Shown: piece after piece, positions 25,567 through 34,047 of the stretch
How the letters are laid out: each line of letters opens with the position of its first letter
Position numbering within the stretch: position 1 is the first letter of the stretch
Assembly (NCBI RefSeq): GCF_016937655.1
Contig: NZ_JAFHKL010000019.1
Coordinates: 1 to 64,000 of the forward strand
Direction: 5' to 3'
Origin: Chromobacterium alkanivorans
GTDB lineage: Bacteria > Pseudomonadota > Gammaproteobacteria > Burkholderiales > Chromobacteriaceae
DNA: 64,000 bases
The notes under the pieces: generated by a model
What the model was told of the DNA's origin: nothing
Database searches by the model: none
Seen by the model: the letters and a program-made list of their open reading frames with translations, nothing else
Translations under genes and position numbers: made by a program

Positions 25567-27036
25567 ATGATCAAACACTGGATAGACGGCCGCGAAGTGG
25601 CCAGCCGGGACAGCTTCGTCAACTACAACCCGGCCACCGGCGAAGCGCTGGGAGAAGTGGCCGCCGGCGGCGCCGAGGAAGTCAATCTGGCGGTGGCCGC
25701 CGCCAAGGCGGCCTTTCCCAAGTGGGCGGCCACCCCGGCCAAGGAACGCGCGCGGCTGATGCGCAAGCTGGGCGAACTGATACAGCGCGAAGTGCCGCGG
25801 CTGGCGGAACTGGAAACCCTGGACACCGGTCTGCCCATCCACCAGACCCGCAATGTGCTGATCCCGCGCGCCTCGCACAACTTCGACTTCTTCGCCGAAG
25901 TCTGCACCCGCATGAACGGCCACAGCTATCCGGTGGACGATCAGATGCTCAACTACACGCTGTACCAGCCGGTGGGCGTGTGCGCGCTGGTGTCGCCGTG
26001 GAACGTGCCCTTCATGACCGCCACCTGGAAGACCGCGCCCTGCCTGGCGCTGGGCAACACCGCGGTGCTGAAGATGTCCGAACTGTCGCCGCTGACCGCC
26101 AACGAGCTGGGCCGGCTGGCGCTGGAGGCCGGCATCCCGCCCGGCGTGTTCAACGTGGTGCAGGGCTACGGCGCCGACGCCGGCGAGGCCCTGGTCAGCC
26201 ATCCGGACGTGCGCGCGGTGTCCTTCACCGGCGGCACCGCCACCGGGCGGCGCATCATGCAGAACGCCGGCCTGAAGAAATACTCGATGGAGCTGGGCGG
26301 CAAATCGCCGGTGCTGGTGTTCGACGACGCCGACTTCGAGCGCGCGCTGGACGCCGCGCTGTTCACCATCTTCTCCCTCAACGGCGAACGCTGCACCGCC
26401 GGCAGCCGCATCTTCGTGCAAAACGGCATCTACGATCGCTTCGTCGCCGAATTCTCCGCCCGCGCCCAGCGGCTGATCGTCGGCGATCCGCAGAACCCCG
26501 ACACCCAGGTGGGTTCGATGATCACCCGCCAGCATTACGACAAGGTCACCGGCTATATCCGCATCGGCCTGGAAGAAGGCGCGCGGCTGACGGCCGGCGG
26601 CCTGGAACGTCCGGCCGGCCTGCCGGAGGCGCTGGCTTCCGGTCACTTCATCCGCCCCACCGTGTTCGCCGACGTCGACAACCGCATGCGCATCGCCCAG
26701 GAGGAAATCTTCGGCCCGGTGGCCTGCCTGCTGCGCTTTCACGACGAGGCCGAGGCGTTGCGGCTGGCCAACGACGTCGACTACGGCCTGGCCTCCTACA
26801 TCTGGACCCAGGACATCGGCAAGGCCCACCGGCTGGCGCGCGGCATCGAGGCCGGCATGGTCTTCGTCAACAGTCAGAACGTGCGCGATCTGCGCCAGCC
26901 CTTCGGCGGCGTCAAGGCGTCCGGCGTAGGCCGCGAGGGCGGCGAGTACAGCTTCGAAGCCTTCGCCGAGGTGAAGAACGTCTGCGTGTCCATGGGCGGA
27001 CATTTCATCCCGCGCTGGGGCGTGGAAAGCCACTGA
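25567..27036 (+). CDS. hpaE: 5-carboxymethyl-2-hydroxymuconate semialdehyde dehydrogenase HpaE
   Basis: 489-aa aldehyde dehydrogenase that oxidises the ring-cleavage product of homoprotocatechuate. Cofactor and catalytic motifs: SPWNVPFMTATWKTAPCLALGNT, MELGGKSPVLVFDD (Glu), and LNGERCTAGSRIFVQ (nucleophile Cys). The ending VSMGGHFIPRWGV is characteristic of HpaE proteins. It is the third gene of the operon, with AAGGAAA before the ATG. Confidence 0.96.
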   Translation: MIKHWIDGREVASRDSFVNYNPATGEALGEVAAGGAEEVNLAVAAAKAAFPKWAATPAKERARLMRKLGELIQREVPRLAELETLDTGLPIHQTRNVLIPRASHNFDFFAEVCTRMNGHSYPVDDQMLNYTLYQPVGVCALVSPWNVPFMTATWKTAPCLALGNTAVLKMSELSPLTANELGRLALEAGIPPGVFNVVQGYGADAGEALVSHPDVRAVSFTGGTATGRRIMQNAGLKKYSMELGGKSPVLVFDDADFERALDAALFTIFSLNGERCTAGSRIFVQNGIYDRFVAEFSARAQRLIVGDPQNPDTQVGSMITRQHYDKVTGYIRIGLEEGARLTAGGLERPAGLPEALASGHFIRPTVFADVDNRMRIAQEEIFGPVACLLRFHDEAEALRLANDVDYGLASYIWTQDIGKAHRLARGIEAGMVFVNSQNVRDLRQPFGGVKASGVGREGGEYSFEAFAEVKNVCVSMGGHFIPRWGVESH

Positions 27037-27123
27037 CAAGCAAGCCAAGGCCGCGTAGACGGCCGCTTCCGCAAACAGACAGGAACGCGGGCGCCCCGCC
27101 CGCGCAGCACAAAGGAGAACGCA

Positions 27124-28008
27124 ATGGGAACCTTAGCCCTGGCGGCCAAGATCACGCACGTGCCGTCCATGTATCTGTCGGAACTGCCCGGCCCGCATCA
27201 AGGCTGCCGCCAGGCGGCGATCGACGGCCACAAGGAAATCAGCCGCCGCTGCCGCGAGCTGGGCGTCGACACCATCGTGGTGTTCGACACCCACTGGCTG
27301 GTCAACTCCGGCTACCACGTCAACTGCGCGCCGTCCTTCGAAGGCGTGTACACCAGCAACGAACTGCCTCACTTCATCAAGAACATGCCCTACGCCTACC
27401 CTGGCAACCCCGCGCTGGGCAAGCTGCTGGCCGAGGCCGCCACCGCCGCCGGCGTGCACACCCGCGCCCACGACGCCACCACGCTGGCGCTGGAGTACGG
27501 CACCCTGGTGCCGATGCGCTATATGAACGCCGACCGGCATTTCAAGGTGGTGTCGGTGGCCGCGCTGTGCACGGTGCACGATCTGGCCGACAGCGCGCGG
27601 CTGGGCGCGGCGATGCGCGAGGCGGTGGAGCGCGATTACGACGGCCGCGTCGCTTTCTTCGCCAGCGGCTCGCTGTCGCACCGCTTCGCCCAGAACGGCA
27701 CCGCCGACCAATACCTGCACAAGGCCTGGAGCCCCTTCCTGGAAAGCATGGACCAGGAGGTCATCGCCATGTGGCGGGACGGCGACTGGAAAACCTTCTG
27801 CGACATGCTGCCGGAGTACGCCGAGAAGTGCCACGGCGAGGGCTTCATGCACGACACCGCGATGTTGCTGGGCGCGCTGGGCTGGGACGGCTACCGCGGC
27901 CGCGCCGAAATCATCACCCCCTACTTCGGCAGTTCCGGCACCGGCCAGATCAATGTGGTGCTGCCGGTGGAACCGCAGGGAGAGCGCCATGCCGCACTTC
28001 ATCGCTGA
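27124..28008 (+). CDS. hpaD: 3,4-dihydroxyphenylacetate 2,3-dioxygenase HpaD
   Basis: 294-aa class III (LigB-type) extradiol dioxygenase. It opens KITHVPSMYLSELPGPHQGCRQAAIDGHKEI, matching the enteric enzyme. Probable metal ligands and acid-base His are in VVFDTHWLVNSGYHVN and SGSLSHRF, and a further His/Glu region is GEGFMHDTAMLLGALGWDGY. It cleaves the homoprotocatechuate ring next to a hydroxyl group. AGGAG precedes the start. It overlaps hpaF by 20 bp. Confidence 0.96.
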   Translation: MGTLALAAKITHVPSMYLSELPGPHQGCRQAAIDGHKEISRRCRELGVDTIVVFDTHWLVNSGYHVNCAPSFEGVYTSNELPHFIKNMPYAYPGNPALGKLLAEAATAAGVHTRAHDATTLALEYGTLVPMRYMNADRHFKVVSVAALCTVHDLADSARLGAAMREAVERDYDGRVAFFASGSLSHRFAQNGTADQYLHKAWSPFLESMDQEVIAMWRDGDWKTFCDMLPEYAEKCHGEGFMHDTAMLLGALGWDGYRGRAEIITPYFGSSGTGQINVVLPVEPQGERHAALHR

Positions 28009-28378
28009 ATGCACCGACAATCTGCGCGAGCAGGCCGACCTGCCCGGCCTGTTCCGCCAGGTGCACGACTGTCTGGCCGCCAGCGGCCTGTTTCCGCTGG
28101 CCGGCATCCGCAGCCGCGCCCACTGGCTGGACACCTGGCGCATGGCGGACGGCGAAGCCGACTACGCCTTCGTCCATTGCACCTTGCAGATCGGCAGCGG
28201 GCGCAGCGAGGCCCAGCGCCGCGCCGCCGCCGAACAAGTATTCGCGCTGATCCAGCGCCACTTCGAGCCGCTGTTCGCCCAGCGCTACCTGGCGCTCAGC
28301 TTCGAGCTGACCGAGCTGTCCGCCACGCTCAACTTCAAGCACAACAATGTGCACCAACGTTTCCGCCAGCCCTCCTGA
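27989..28378 (+). CDS. hpaF: 5-carboxymethyl-2-hydroxymuconate delta-isomerase HpaF
   Basis: 129 aa, the usual size. It starts MPHFIAECTDNLREQADLP, where Pro2 after Met removal is the catalytic base known for this tautomerase-fold isomerase. Later segments are SGLFPLAGIRSRAHW and ELSATLNFKHNNVHQ. The start at 27989, inside the end of hpaD, is needed to give the mature N-terminal proline. Confidence 0.95.
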   Translation: MPHFIAECTDNLREQADLPGLFRQVHDCLAASGLFPLAGIRSRAHWLDTWRMADGEADYAFVHCTLQIGSGRSEAQRRAAAEQVFALIQRHFEPLFAQRYLALSFELTELSATLNFKHNNVHQRFRQPS

Positions 28379-28387
28379 GGAGCCCGC

Positions 28388-29191
28388 ATGCTGAGCCAAG
28401 ACCAGATTCGCGCCGCCGCGCGCCGCCTGCACGACGCCGAACGGGAGCGCAAACAGATCCGCCAGCTCTCGCTGGACCACCCCGAGATCACCATAGAGGA
28501 CGCCTACGCCATCCAGCGCTGCTGGGTGGAGATGAAGCTGGCGGCAGGCCGCAAGCTCAAAGGCCACAAGATAGGCCTGACCTCGCGCGCGATGCAGATG
28601 TCCTCGCAGATAAACGAGCCGGACTACGGCGCGCTGCTGGACGATATGTTCTTCAACGACGGCGCCGACATCCCGACCTCGCGCTTCATCGTGCCGCGGG
28701 TGGAGGTGGAGCTGGCCTTCATCCTGGGCCGCCCGCTGTCCGGCCCCGGCGCCACCCTGTTCGACGTCTACGACGCCGCCGACTACGTGATCCCGGCGCT
28801 GGAAATCATAGACGCGCGCAGCCAGTCCATAGACCCGGACAGCCAGCGCCCGCGCAAGGTGTTCGACACCATCGCCGACAACGCCGCCAACGCCGGCGTG
28901 GTGATGGGCGGCCGGCCGGTGCGGCCGCGCGAGCTGGACCTGCGCTGGGTGGCGGCGATGATGTACCGCAACGGCGTGATCGAGGAGTCCGGCGTCGCCG
29001 CCGCGGTGCTCAACCACCCGGCCAACGGCGTGGCCTGGCTGGCCAACAAGCTCTCGCCGTTCGACGTCGAACTCAAGGCCGGCCAGGTGATTCTGGCCGG
29101 CTCCTTCACCCGGCCGGTGCCGGCGCGCGCCGGCGACACCTTCCACGTCGACTACGGCCCGCTGGGCGCGATCAGCTGCCGCTTCGTCTAA
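28388..29191 (+). CDS. hpaH: 2-oxohept-3-ene-1,7-dioate hydratase HpaH
   Basis: 267-aa hydratase of the MhpD/HpaH group in the fumarylacetoacetate hydrolase superfamily. Typical segments: [66 protein letters not shown] and the closing [30 protein letters not shown]. It adds water to 2-oxohept-3-ene-1,7-dioate to give the aldolase substrate. It has GAGGAG before the ATG and lies 9 bp after hpaF. Confidence 0.96.
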   Translation: MLSQDQIRAAARRLHDAERERKQIRQLSLDHPEITIEDAYAIQRCWVEMKLAAGRKLKGHKIGLTSRAMQMSSQINEPDYGALLDDMFFNDGADIPTSRFIVPRVEVELAFILGRPLSGPGATLFDVYDAADYVIPALEIIDARSQSIDPDSQRPRKVFDTIADNAANAGVVMGGRPVRPRELDLRWVAAMMYRNGVIEESGVAAAVLNHPANGVAWLANKLSPFDVELKAGQVILAGSFTRPVPARAGDTFHVDYGPLGAISCRFV

Positions 29192-29210
29192 GCCCGTCCA
29201 AGGAACCGCC

Positions 29211-30014
29211 ATGCAACTCCCCGCCAACCCCTTCAAGGCCGCGCTGCGCGACGGCCGCCGCCAGATCGGCCTGTGGCTGGGCCTGGCCAGCCCCTACAGC
29301 GCCGAACTGCTGGCCGGCGCCGGCTTCGACTGGCTGCTGATAGACGGCGAACACGCGCCCAATGAACTGAACGACGTGCTGCGGCAACTGCAAGCCATCG
29401 CGCCCTATCCCAGCCACCCGGTGGTGCGCGCCGTCAGCAACGACCCGGTGCGCATCAAGCAGCTGCTGGACATCGGCGCGCAAACGCTGATGCTGCCCAT
29501 GGTGCAAAACGCGGACGAGGCGGCGCGGGCGGTGGCCGCCACCCGCTACCCTCCGCGCGGCGTCCGCGGCGTGGGCAGCGCGCTGGCGCGCGCCTCGCGC
29601 TGGAACCGCGTGCCGGACTATCTGACGCGGGCCGACAGCGAAATCTGCGTGCTGGCCCAGGTGGAAACCCGCCAGGCCCTGGCCGCGCTGGACGCCATCG
29701 CCGCCACCGACGGCGTGGACGGCGTCTTCATCGGCCCGGCCGACCTGGCCGCCGACATGGGCCACCCGGGGCGGCCGGACCACCCGGACGTGCGCGCGGC
29801 GATGGACGACGCCATCCTCCGCATCCGCGCCCAGGGCAAGGCCGCCGGCATTCTGATGGCCAACGAGGCCGAAGCGCGCCGTTTGCTGGAGCTGGGCGCC
29901 AACTTCGTCGCCGTCGGCGTCGACACCACCCTGCTGGCGCGCCGCGCCGAAGCGCTGGCGGCGGCCTTCCGTCACGACGCGCCCGGCCAGCCGCCGCCCC
30001 CGTCCGCCTACTGA
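29211..30014 (+). CDS. hpaI: 4-hydroxy-2-oxoheptanedioate aldolase HpaI
   Basis: 267-aa class II pyruvate aldolase. Conserved pieces: [91 protein letters not shown]. It splits 4-hydroxy-2-oxoheptane-1,7-dioate into pyruvate and succinate semialdehyde, completing the lower pathway. It is 19 bp after hpaH. No succinate-semialdehyde dehydrogenase follows, so that step must be encoded elsewhere. Confidence 0.96.
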   Translation: MQLPANPFKAALRDGRRQIGLWLGLASPYSAELLAGAGFDWLLIDGEHAPNELNDVLRQLQAIAPYPSHPVVRAVSNDPVRIKQLLDIGAQTLMLPMVQNADEAARAVAATRYPPRGVRGVGSALARASRWNRVPDYLTRADSEICVLAQVETRQALAALDAIAATDGVDGVFIGPADLAADMGHPGRPDHPDVRAAMDDAILRIRAQGKAAGILMANEAEARRLLELGANFVAVGVDTTLLARRAEALAAAFRHDAPGQPPPPSAY

Positions 30015-30084
30015 GCCGCGGCGGCCATACAACAACAAGACGCCGCCCGGAGCCGATTCGGCTCCCCCTAGAGGAGAACCCAAG

Positions 30085-31470
30085 ATGAGTCATTCCCCCA
30101 CCCGCCCCAGCGCCAGCCAGCGCAAAGTCGCCTACGCCACCGTGATCGGCACCGCCATCGAGTGGTACGACTTCTTCATCTACGCCAGCGCCGCCGGCCT
30201 GGTGTTCAACAAACTGTTCTTCACCCCGGCCGGCGAGCGCTTCGCCACCCTGATCGCCTTCGCCTCCGTCGGCGTCAGCTTCCTGTTCCGGCCGCTGGGC
30301 GCCTTCCTCGCCGGCCACTACGGCGACCGCCTGGGCCGGCGCGCGATGCTGGTGCTGACCCTGGTGCTGATGGGCGCCTCCACCGCGCTGATCGGCGCGC
30401 TGCCCACGTATGAGTCCGCCGGCCTGCTGGCGCCGCTGGCGCTGATCCTGCTGCGCATCCTGCAAGGCATTTCCGCCGGCGGCGAATGGGGCGGCGCGGT
30501 GCTGATGGCGGTGGAACACGCGCCGCCCGGCCAGCGCGGCCGCTACGGCGCCTTCCCGCAGATAGGCGTGCCGCTGGGCCTGCTGCTGGCATCCGGCGTG
30601 TTCGCGCTGATGAGCGGGGTGATCTCCCCCGGCGACGCCTTCCTGGAATGGGGCTGGCGCGTGCCCTTTTTGTTCAGCGTCGTGCTGCTGTTCATCGGCC
30701 AGTGGGTGCGCCGTTCGGTGGAGGAAAGCCCGGTATTCGAGGAAATCAAGGCGCGCAAGGCCGGATCGCGCACCCCGGTGCTGGACCTGTTCCGCCGCCA
30801 CGCGCCGCTGGTGCTGCTGGCCGCGCTGGTGTTCGCCGGCAACAGCGCCGTCGGCTACATGACCACCGGCGGCTTCATCCAGAACTACACCACCGACCCC
30901 GCCGGCGCGCTGCGCATGGAACGCACCCCGGTGCTGCTGGCCGTCGCCTTCGCCTCCGCCTGCTGGATGGCCTTCACCTGGCTGGCCGGCGTCTGGTCTG
31001 ACCGCATCGGCCGCCGCCGCGTCTACCTCGTCGGCTTCGGCGTGCAGCTGGCCGGCGTGCTGACCCTGTTCCCGCTGGTCAACAGCGCCAGCCTGCCGGC
31101 GGTGCTGCTGGCGCTGTGCTGGCTGTCCGTCGGCACCGGCCTGACCTATGGCGCGCAATCGGCGTTCTACGCCGAACTGTTCCCCGCCTCGGTGCGCTTC
31201 TCCGGCGTGTCCATCTCCTACGCGCTGGGCGCCATCCTGGGCGGCGCCTTCGCGCCGATGATAGCCAAGGCGCTGATCGCCCAAACCGGCTCCACCGCCG
31301 CGGTGACCGCCTACCTGGGCGGCATGACCCTGATCGGCCTCGCCTCCGCGCTGCTGCTGCGCGACCGCAGCAACATCCCGCTGGGACCGGAGCACGAAGC
31401 CGAACAGGCCGCGTCGCCGATACGCTGGCATGCGCCCGCCGCCGCCGGCGTGCGCGCCGAAATGCCATGA
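30085..31470 (+). CDS. MHS-family MFS transporter, putative aromatic acid uptake
   Basis: 461 aa, 12 predicted transmembrane helices. The opening YATVIGTAIEWYDFFIYASAAGLVF and the loop GHYGDRLGRRAMLVLTL are diagnostic of the metabolite:proton symporter (ShiA/ProP) subfamily. Enteric clusters carry HpaX, an anion:cation symporter-type protein, in this position, so this is a different transporter in the same role. Its operon position predicts 4-hydroxyphenylacetate or a related acid as substrate. AGGAG precedes the start. Confidence 0.88.
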   Translation: MSHSPTRPSASQRKVAYATVIGTAIEWYDFFIYASAAGLVFNKLFFTPAGERFATLIAFASVGVSFLFRPLGAFLAGHYGDRLGRRAMLVLTLVLMGASTALIGALPTYESAGLLAPLALILLRILQGISAGGEWGGAVLMAVEHAPPGQRGRYGAFPQIGVPLGLLLASGVFALMSGVISPGDAFLEWGWRVPFLFSVVLLFIGQWVRRSVEESPVFEEIKARKAGSRTPVLDLFRRHAPLVLLAALVFAGNSAVGYMTTGGFIQNYTTDPAGALRMERTPVLLAVAFASACWMAFTWLAGVWSDRIGRRRVYLVGFGVQLAGVLTLFPLVNSASLPAVLLALCWLSVGTGLTYGAQSAFYAELFPASVRFSGVSISYALGAILGGAFAPMIAKALIAQTGSTAAVTAYLGGMTLIGLASALLLRDRSNIPLGPEHEAEQAASPIRWHAPAAAGVRAEMP

Positions 31471-31537
31471 AAAGTACCTAAGACAGCTTGAAAGATGCAT
31501 TCCAGCGCATGGCGTCGCTATCCATAATGCAAATTCG

Positions 31538-31551
31538 ATGAATGTGTTCAT
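31538..31551. promoter_or_regulatory. Inverted repeat upstream of the hydroxylase genes
   Basis: ATGAA-TGTG-TTCAT, followed by TTATTAA, in an AT-rich patch of the 288-bp gap between the transporter and hydroxylase genes. It shares the TTCATT half-site with the hpaR and hpaG1 sites. It could be a further HpaR site or an HpaA site. Confidence 0.4.
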
Positions 31552-31585
31552 TATTAAAGCGCCCACTCAAGGCGCGGATAGCCAC

Positions 31586-31731
31586 TGAGCCTGTTCAAAG
31601 GCTGGCGAGCAAAAGCGAGATAAGGCCCGGCGGCTGAGACAGCGGTTTCGGCCAGCTGACGCACGAGCGTTCCGCAAGCGTGCTCGGCGCGCCAAGTCTC
31701 GCTCAGCGCAGCAGACATTGAACGGGTTTCA
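31586..31731. repeat. MITE-like palindromic repeat, divergent copy C
   Basis: About 146 bp, with ends GAGCCTGTTCAAAGGCT and TTGAACGGGTTTC and the internal GGCGAGCAAAAGCGAGATAAGG block of the family, but a different centre. It ends 27 bp before the hydroxylase start, and the hydroxylase ribosome site lies just outside it. Confidence 0.65.
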
Positions 31732-31758
31732 GCGTCGTCAAACACAAAGGAGACCGTC

Positions 31759-32928
31759 ATGCGCCACCCCAACCCCTTGCTGGAAACCCTGCTCCCCGTC
31801 CTGCCCGCCATCGCCGCCAACGCGGAGCGGGCGGAACGCGAGCGCACCGTGCCGGCGGAAAACATCGCCCTGCTGAAAGGCATGAGCTTTCACCGCGCCT
31901 TCCAACCCAAGAAATACGGCGGCCTGGAGATCAGCCTGCCGGAGTTCGCCGACTGCGTGGCGGCGCTGGCCGGCACCTGCGCCAGCACCGCCTGGGCCGC
32001 CAGCCTGCTGGCCACCCACAGCCATCAGATCGCGCTGTTCTCCGCCCGGCTGCAAGAGGAAGTCTGGGGCGAAGACAGCGACGCCACCGCCAGCAGCAGC
32101 ATCGCGCCGCTGGGCCGGGCCGAAGCCGCGGACGGCGGCGTGCTGCTCAGCGGCGAAATGGGCTGGAGCAGCGGCTGCGACCACGCCGAATGGGCGATAC
32201 TGGGCTTCCGCCGCCCGGGCCCGGACGGCGAGCCGCAATACTGCTTCGGCGTAGTGCCGCGCGCCGACTATCAAATCCGCGACGACTGGCACGCCGCCGG
32301 CATGCAGGGCAGCGGCACCAAGACGCTGCTGGTGGACAAGGTCTTCGTGCCGGAACACCGGATCGAGGCGGCCAAGGACATGATGGAAGGCCGCTCCTCC
32401 GGCTTCGGCCTCTACCCGGACAGCAAGATCTTCTACGCGCCGTACCGGCCCTACTTCGCCAGCGGCTTCGCCGCCATCAGCCTGGGCGTGGCCGAGCGCA
32501 TGCTGCAAGTGTTCAAGGAGCGCAGCCGCAACCGCATCCGCGCCTACACCGGCGCTCAGGTGGGCGCCGCGCTGCCCGCCTATATGCGGCTGGCCGAATC
32601 TACCCACCAGGTGCTGGCCGCGCGCGCCTTGCTGGAAGCCAGCTGGCGCGATCACGCCGAGCACGGCGCGGCCAAGCGCTATCCCACGGCGGAGACGCTG
32701 GCCTTCTGGCGCACCAACCAGGCCTACGCGGTGAAGATGTGCATCCAGGCGGTGGACCGCCTGTTCGAATCCATGGGCGGCAATTGCTGGCGGCTGGAAA
32801 ACGAGGCGCAGCGGCTGTTCCGCGACTCCCACATGACCGGCGCCCACGCCTACACCGACTACGACGTCTGCGCCCAGATCCTCGGCCGTTCGCTGCTGGG
32901 CCTGGAGCCGGACCCCAGCATGGTTTGA
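31759..32928 (+). CDS. 4-hydroxyphenylacetate 3-hydroxylase, oxygenase component (C2 type)
   Basis: 389-aa flavin-dependent monooxygenase with an acyl-CoA dehydrogenase fold, like the Acinetobacter baumannii C2 component and HsaA. Segments: RTVPAENIALLKGMSFHRAFQPKKYGGLEIS, STAWAASLLATHSHQIALF, WSSGCDHAEWAILG and the ending AYTDYDVCAQILGRSLLGLEPDP. It hydroxylates 4-hydroxyphenylacetate to homoprotocatechuate using reduced flavin delivered by the reductase gene that follows. It is not related to the enteric HpaB fold family by sequence pattern. GGAG 6 nt before the ATG. Copy C lies directly upstream. Confidence 0.9.
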   Translation: MRHPNPLLETLLPVLPAIAANAERAERERTVPAENIALLKGMSFHRAFQPKKYGGLEISLPEFADCVAALAGTCASTAWAASLLATHSHQIALFSARLQEEVWGEDSDATASSSIAPLGRAEAADGGVLLSGEMGWSSGCDHAEWAILGFRRPGPDGEPQYCFGVVPRADYQIRDDWHAAGMQGSGTKTLLVDKVFVPEHRIEAAKDMMEGRSSGFGLYPDSKIFYAPYRPYFASGFAAISLGVAERMLQVFKERSRNRIRAYTGAQVGAALPAYMRLAESTHQVLAARALLEASWRDHAEHGAAKRYPTAETLAFWRTNQAYAVKMCIQAVDRLFESMGGNCWRLENEAQRLFRDSHMTGAHAYTDYDVCAQILGRSLLGLEPDPSMV

Positions 32929-32996
32929 ACCCCGCCTCCTCCCGCTCCCACCCGCGCCGCGCCGGCCCCTGCGCCGGGCGGCCTTGAGGACACGCC

Positions 32997-33914
32997 ATGA
33001 ACGCACCCGCCCCTGCCCACGACGCGCGCGCGCTGCGCCGCGCGCTCGGCAACTTCGCCACCGGCGTCACCGTCGTCACCGCCTCCGCGCCGGACGGCGA
33101 ACGCGCCGGCGTCACCGCCAACAGCTTCAACTCCGTCTCGCTGGACCCGCCGCTGGTGCTGTGGAGTCTGGACAAACGCTCCGCCAGCAACGCGGTGTTC
33201 GACCAGGCCGGCCACTTCGTCGTCCACGTGCTGGCCGCCGACCAGATCGAACTGTCCAACCGCTTCGCCCGCGCCGCCGCCGACAAATTCGCCGGCCTGA
33301 CGCCGGAAACCGGCCGCGGCGGCGCGCCGCTGCTCGACGGCTGCGCCGCCCGCTTCCACTGTCGGCTGCACCAGCGGCTGGACGGCGGCGACCACTGGAT
33401 ACTGCTGGGTCTGGTAGAAGCCTTCGACGACGGCGGCGCCGCGCCGCTGCTCTACCACCAGGGCATGTACGCCGCCGCGCTGCCGCGCGGCCGGCCGGAG
33501 GCTGCGGAACCGCTGCCCGGCTGGCTGGGCGACAACCTGCTCTATCTGCTGACCCAGGCGCTGCAGGCCTACCAGGCCAGCTACCGGCCGCGCCAGCTCG
33601 CCGCCGGCCTGGGCGGCGGCGAAGCGCGGGTGCTGCTGGTGCTGGAACAACAGCCCGGCCTTGACGCCTGCGCGCTGCAACGCGAGGCGGCGCTGCCGCC
33701 GGGAGAGCTGGAACTGGCGGAAGCGGAACTGCTGCGCAAGGGCCTGCTGACGCGCGACGCGGACGGCTACCGCCTCAGCGCGGCCGGCCGCGAACAGGCC
33801 GCCACGCTATGGCGCGTCGCCCAGCGACAGCAGCAAGACATGCAGGCCGGCCTGGACGCTCAGGATCTGGCCGCCTGCAAGCGCGCGCTGCGCGCCTTGA
33901 TCCGCCAGACCTGA
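32997..33914 (+). CDS. 4-hydroxyphenylacetate hydroxylase, flavin reductase (C1 type) with MarR-like tail
   Basis: 305 aa in two domains. Residues about 8-165 form a flavin reductase of the HpaC/FRP family (RALGNFATGVTVVTASAPDGERAGVTANSFNSVSLDPPLVLWSL, then FVVHVLAADQ). Residues about 175-300 form a helical MarR-like domain (RQLAAGLGGGEARVLLVLEQQ, LLRKGLLTRDADGYRLSAAG). The A. baumannii C1 protein has the same layout; there the tail senses 4-hydroxyphenylacetate and stimulates NADH use. The same substrate gating is expected here. Confidence 0.9.
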   Translation: MNAPAPAHDARALRRALGNFATGVTVVTASAPDGERAGVTANSFNSVSLDPPLVLWSLDKRSASNAVFDQAGHFVVHVLAADQIELSNRFARAAADKFAGLTPETGRGGAPLLDGCAARFHCRLHQRLDGGDHWILLGLVEAFDDGGAAPLLYHQGMYAAALPRGRPEAAEPLPGWLGDNLLYLLTQALQAYQASYRPRQLAAGLGGGEARVLLVLEQQPGLDACALQREAALPPGELELAEAELLRKGLLTRDADGYRLSAAGREQAATLWRVAQRQQQDMQAGLDAQDLAACKRALRALIRQT

Positions 33915-34047
33915 GCCGCCCCCCTCCCGCGTCCGCGGCGGTCAAGACCCGGGGCCTTCCCGGTCAAGGCCACCGCGCGCGGCCGCCCTATGCTGGAGCG
34001 GCCGCCCATCCTCAGTCGGAGGGCGGCGCGACAACAAGGGAGACACC

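Noticed and set aside
24559-27048. 829-codon minus-strand open frame opposite hpaG-hpaE
   Set aside because: Antisense shadow of recognised genes; no credible start or family.
25077-28250. 1057-codon plus-strand open frame across hpaG2-hpaE-hpaD
   Set aside because: Out of frame with three clearly recognised enzymes. Arg/Gly/Ala-rich shadow without conserved residues.
30085-31470. Naming the operon transporter hpaX
   Set aside because: Its signature motifs are those of the MHS (ShiA/ProP) group, not the anion:cation symporter group of HpaX.
31759-33914. Naming the hydroxylase pair hpaB/hpaC
   Set aside because: The oxygenase matches the acyl-CoA-dehydrogenase-fold C2 type and the reductase carries a MarR-like tail. 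Enteric HpaB and HpaC have neither feature, so those symbols would mislead.
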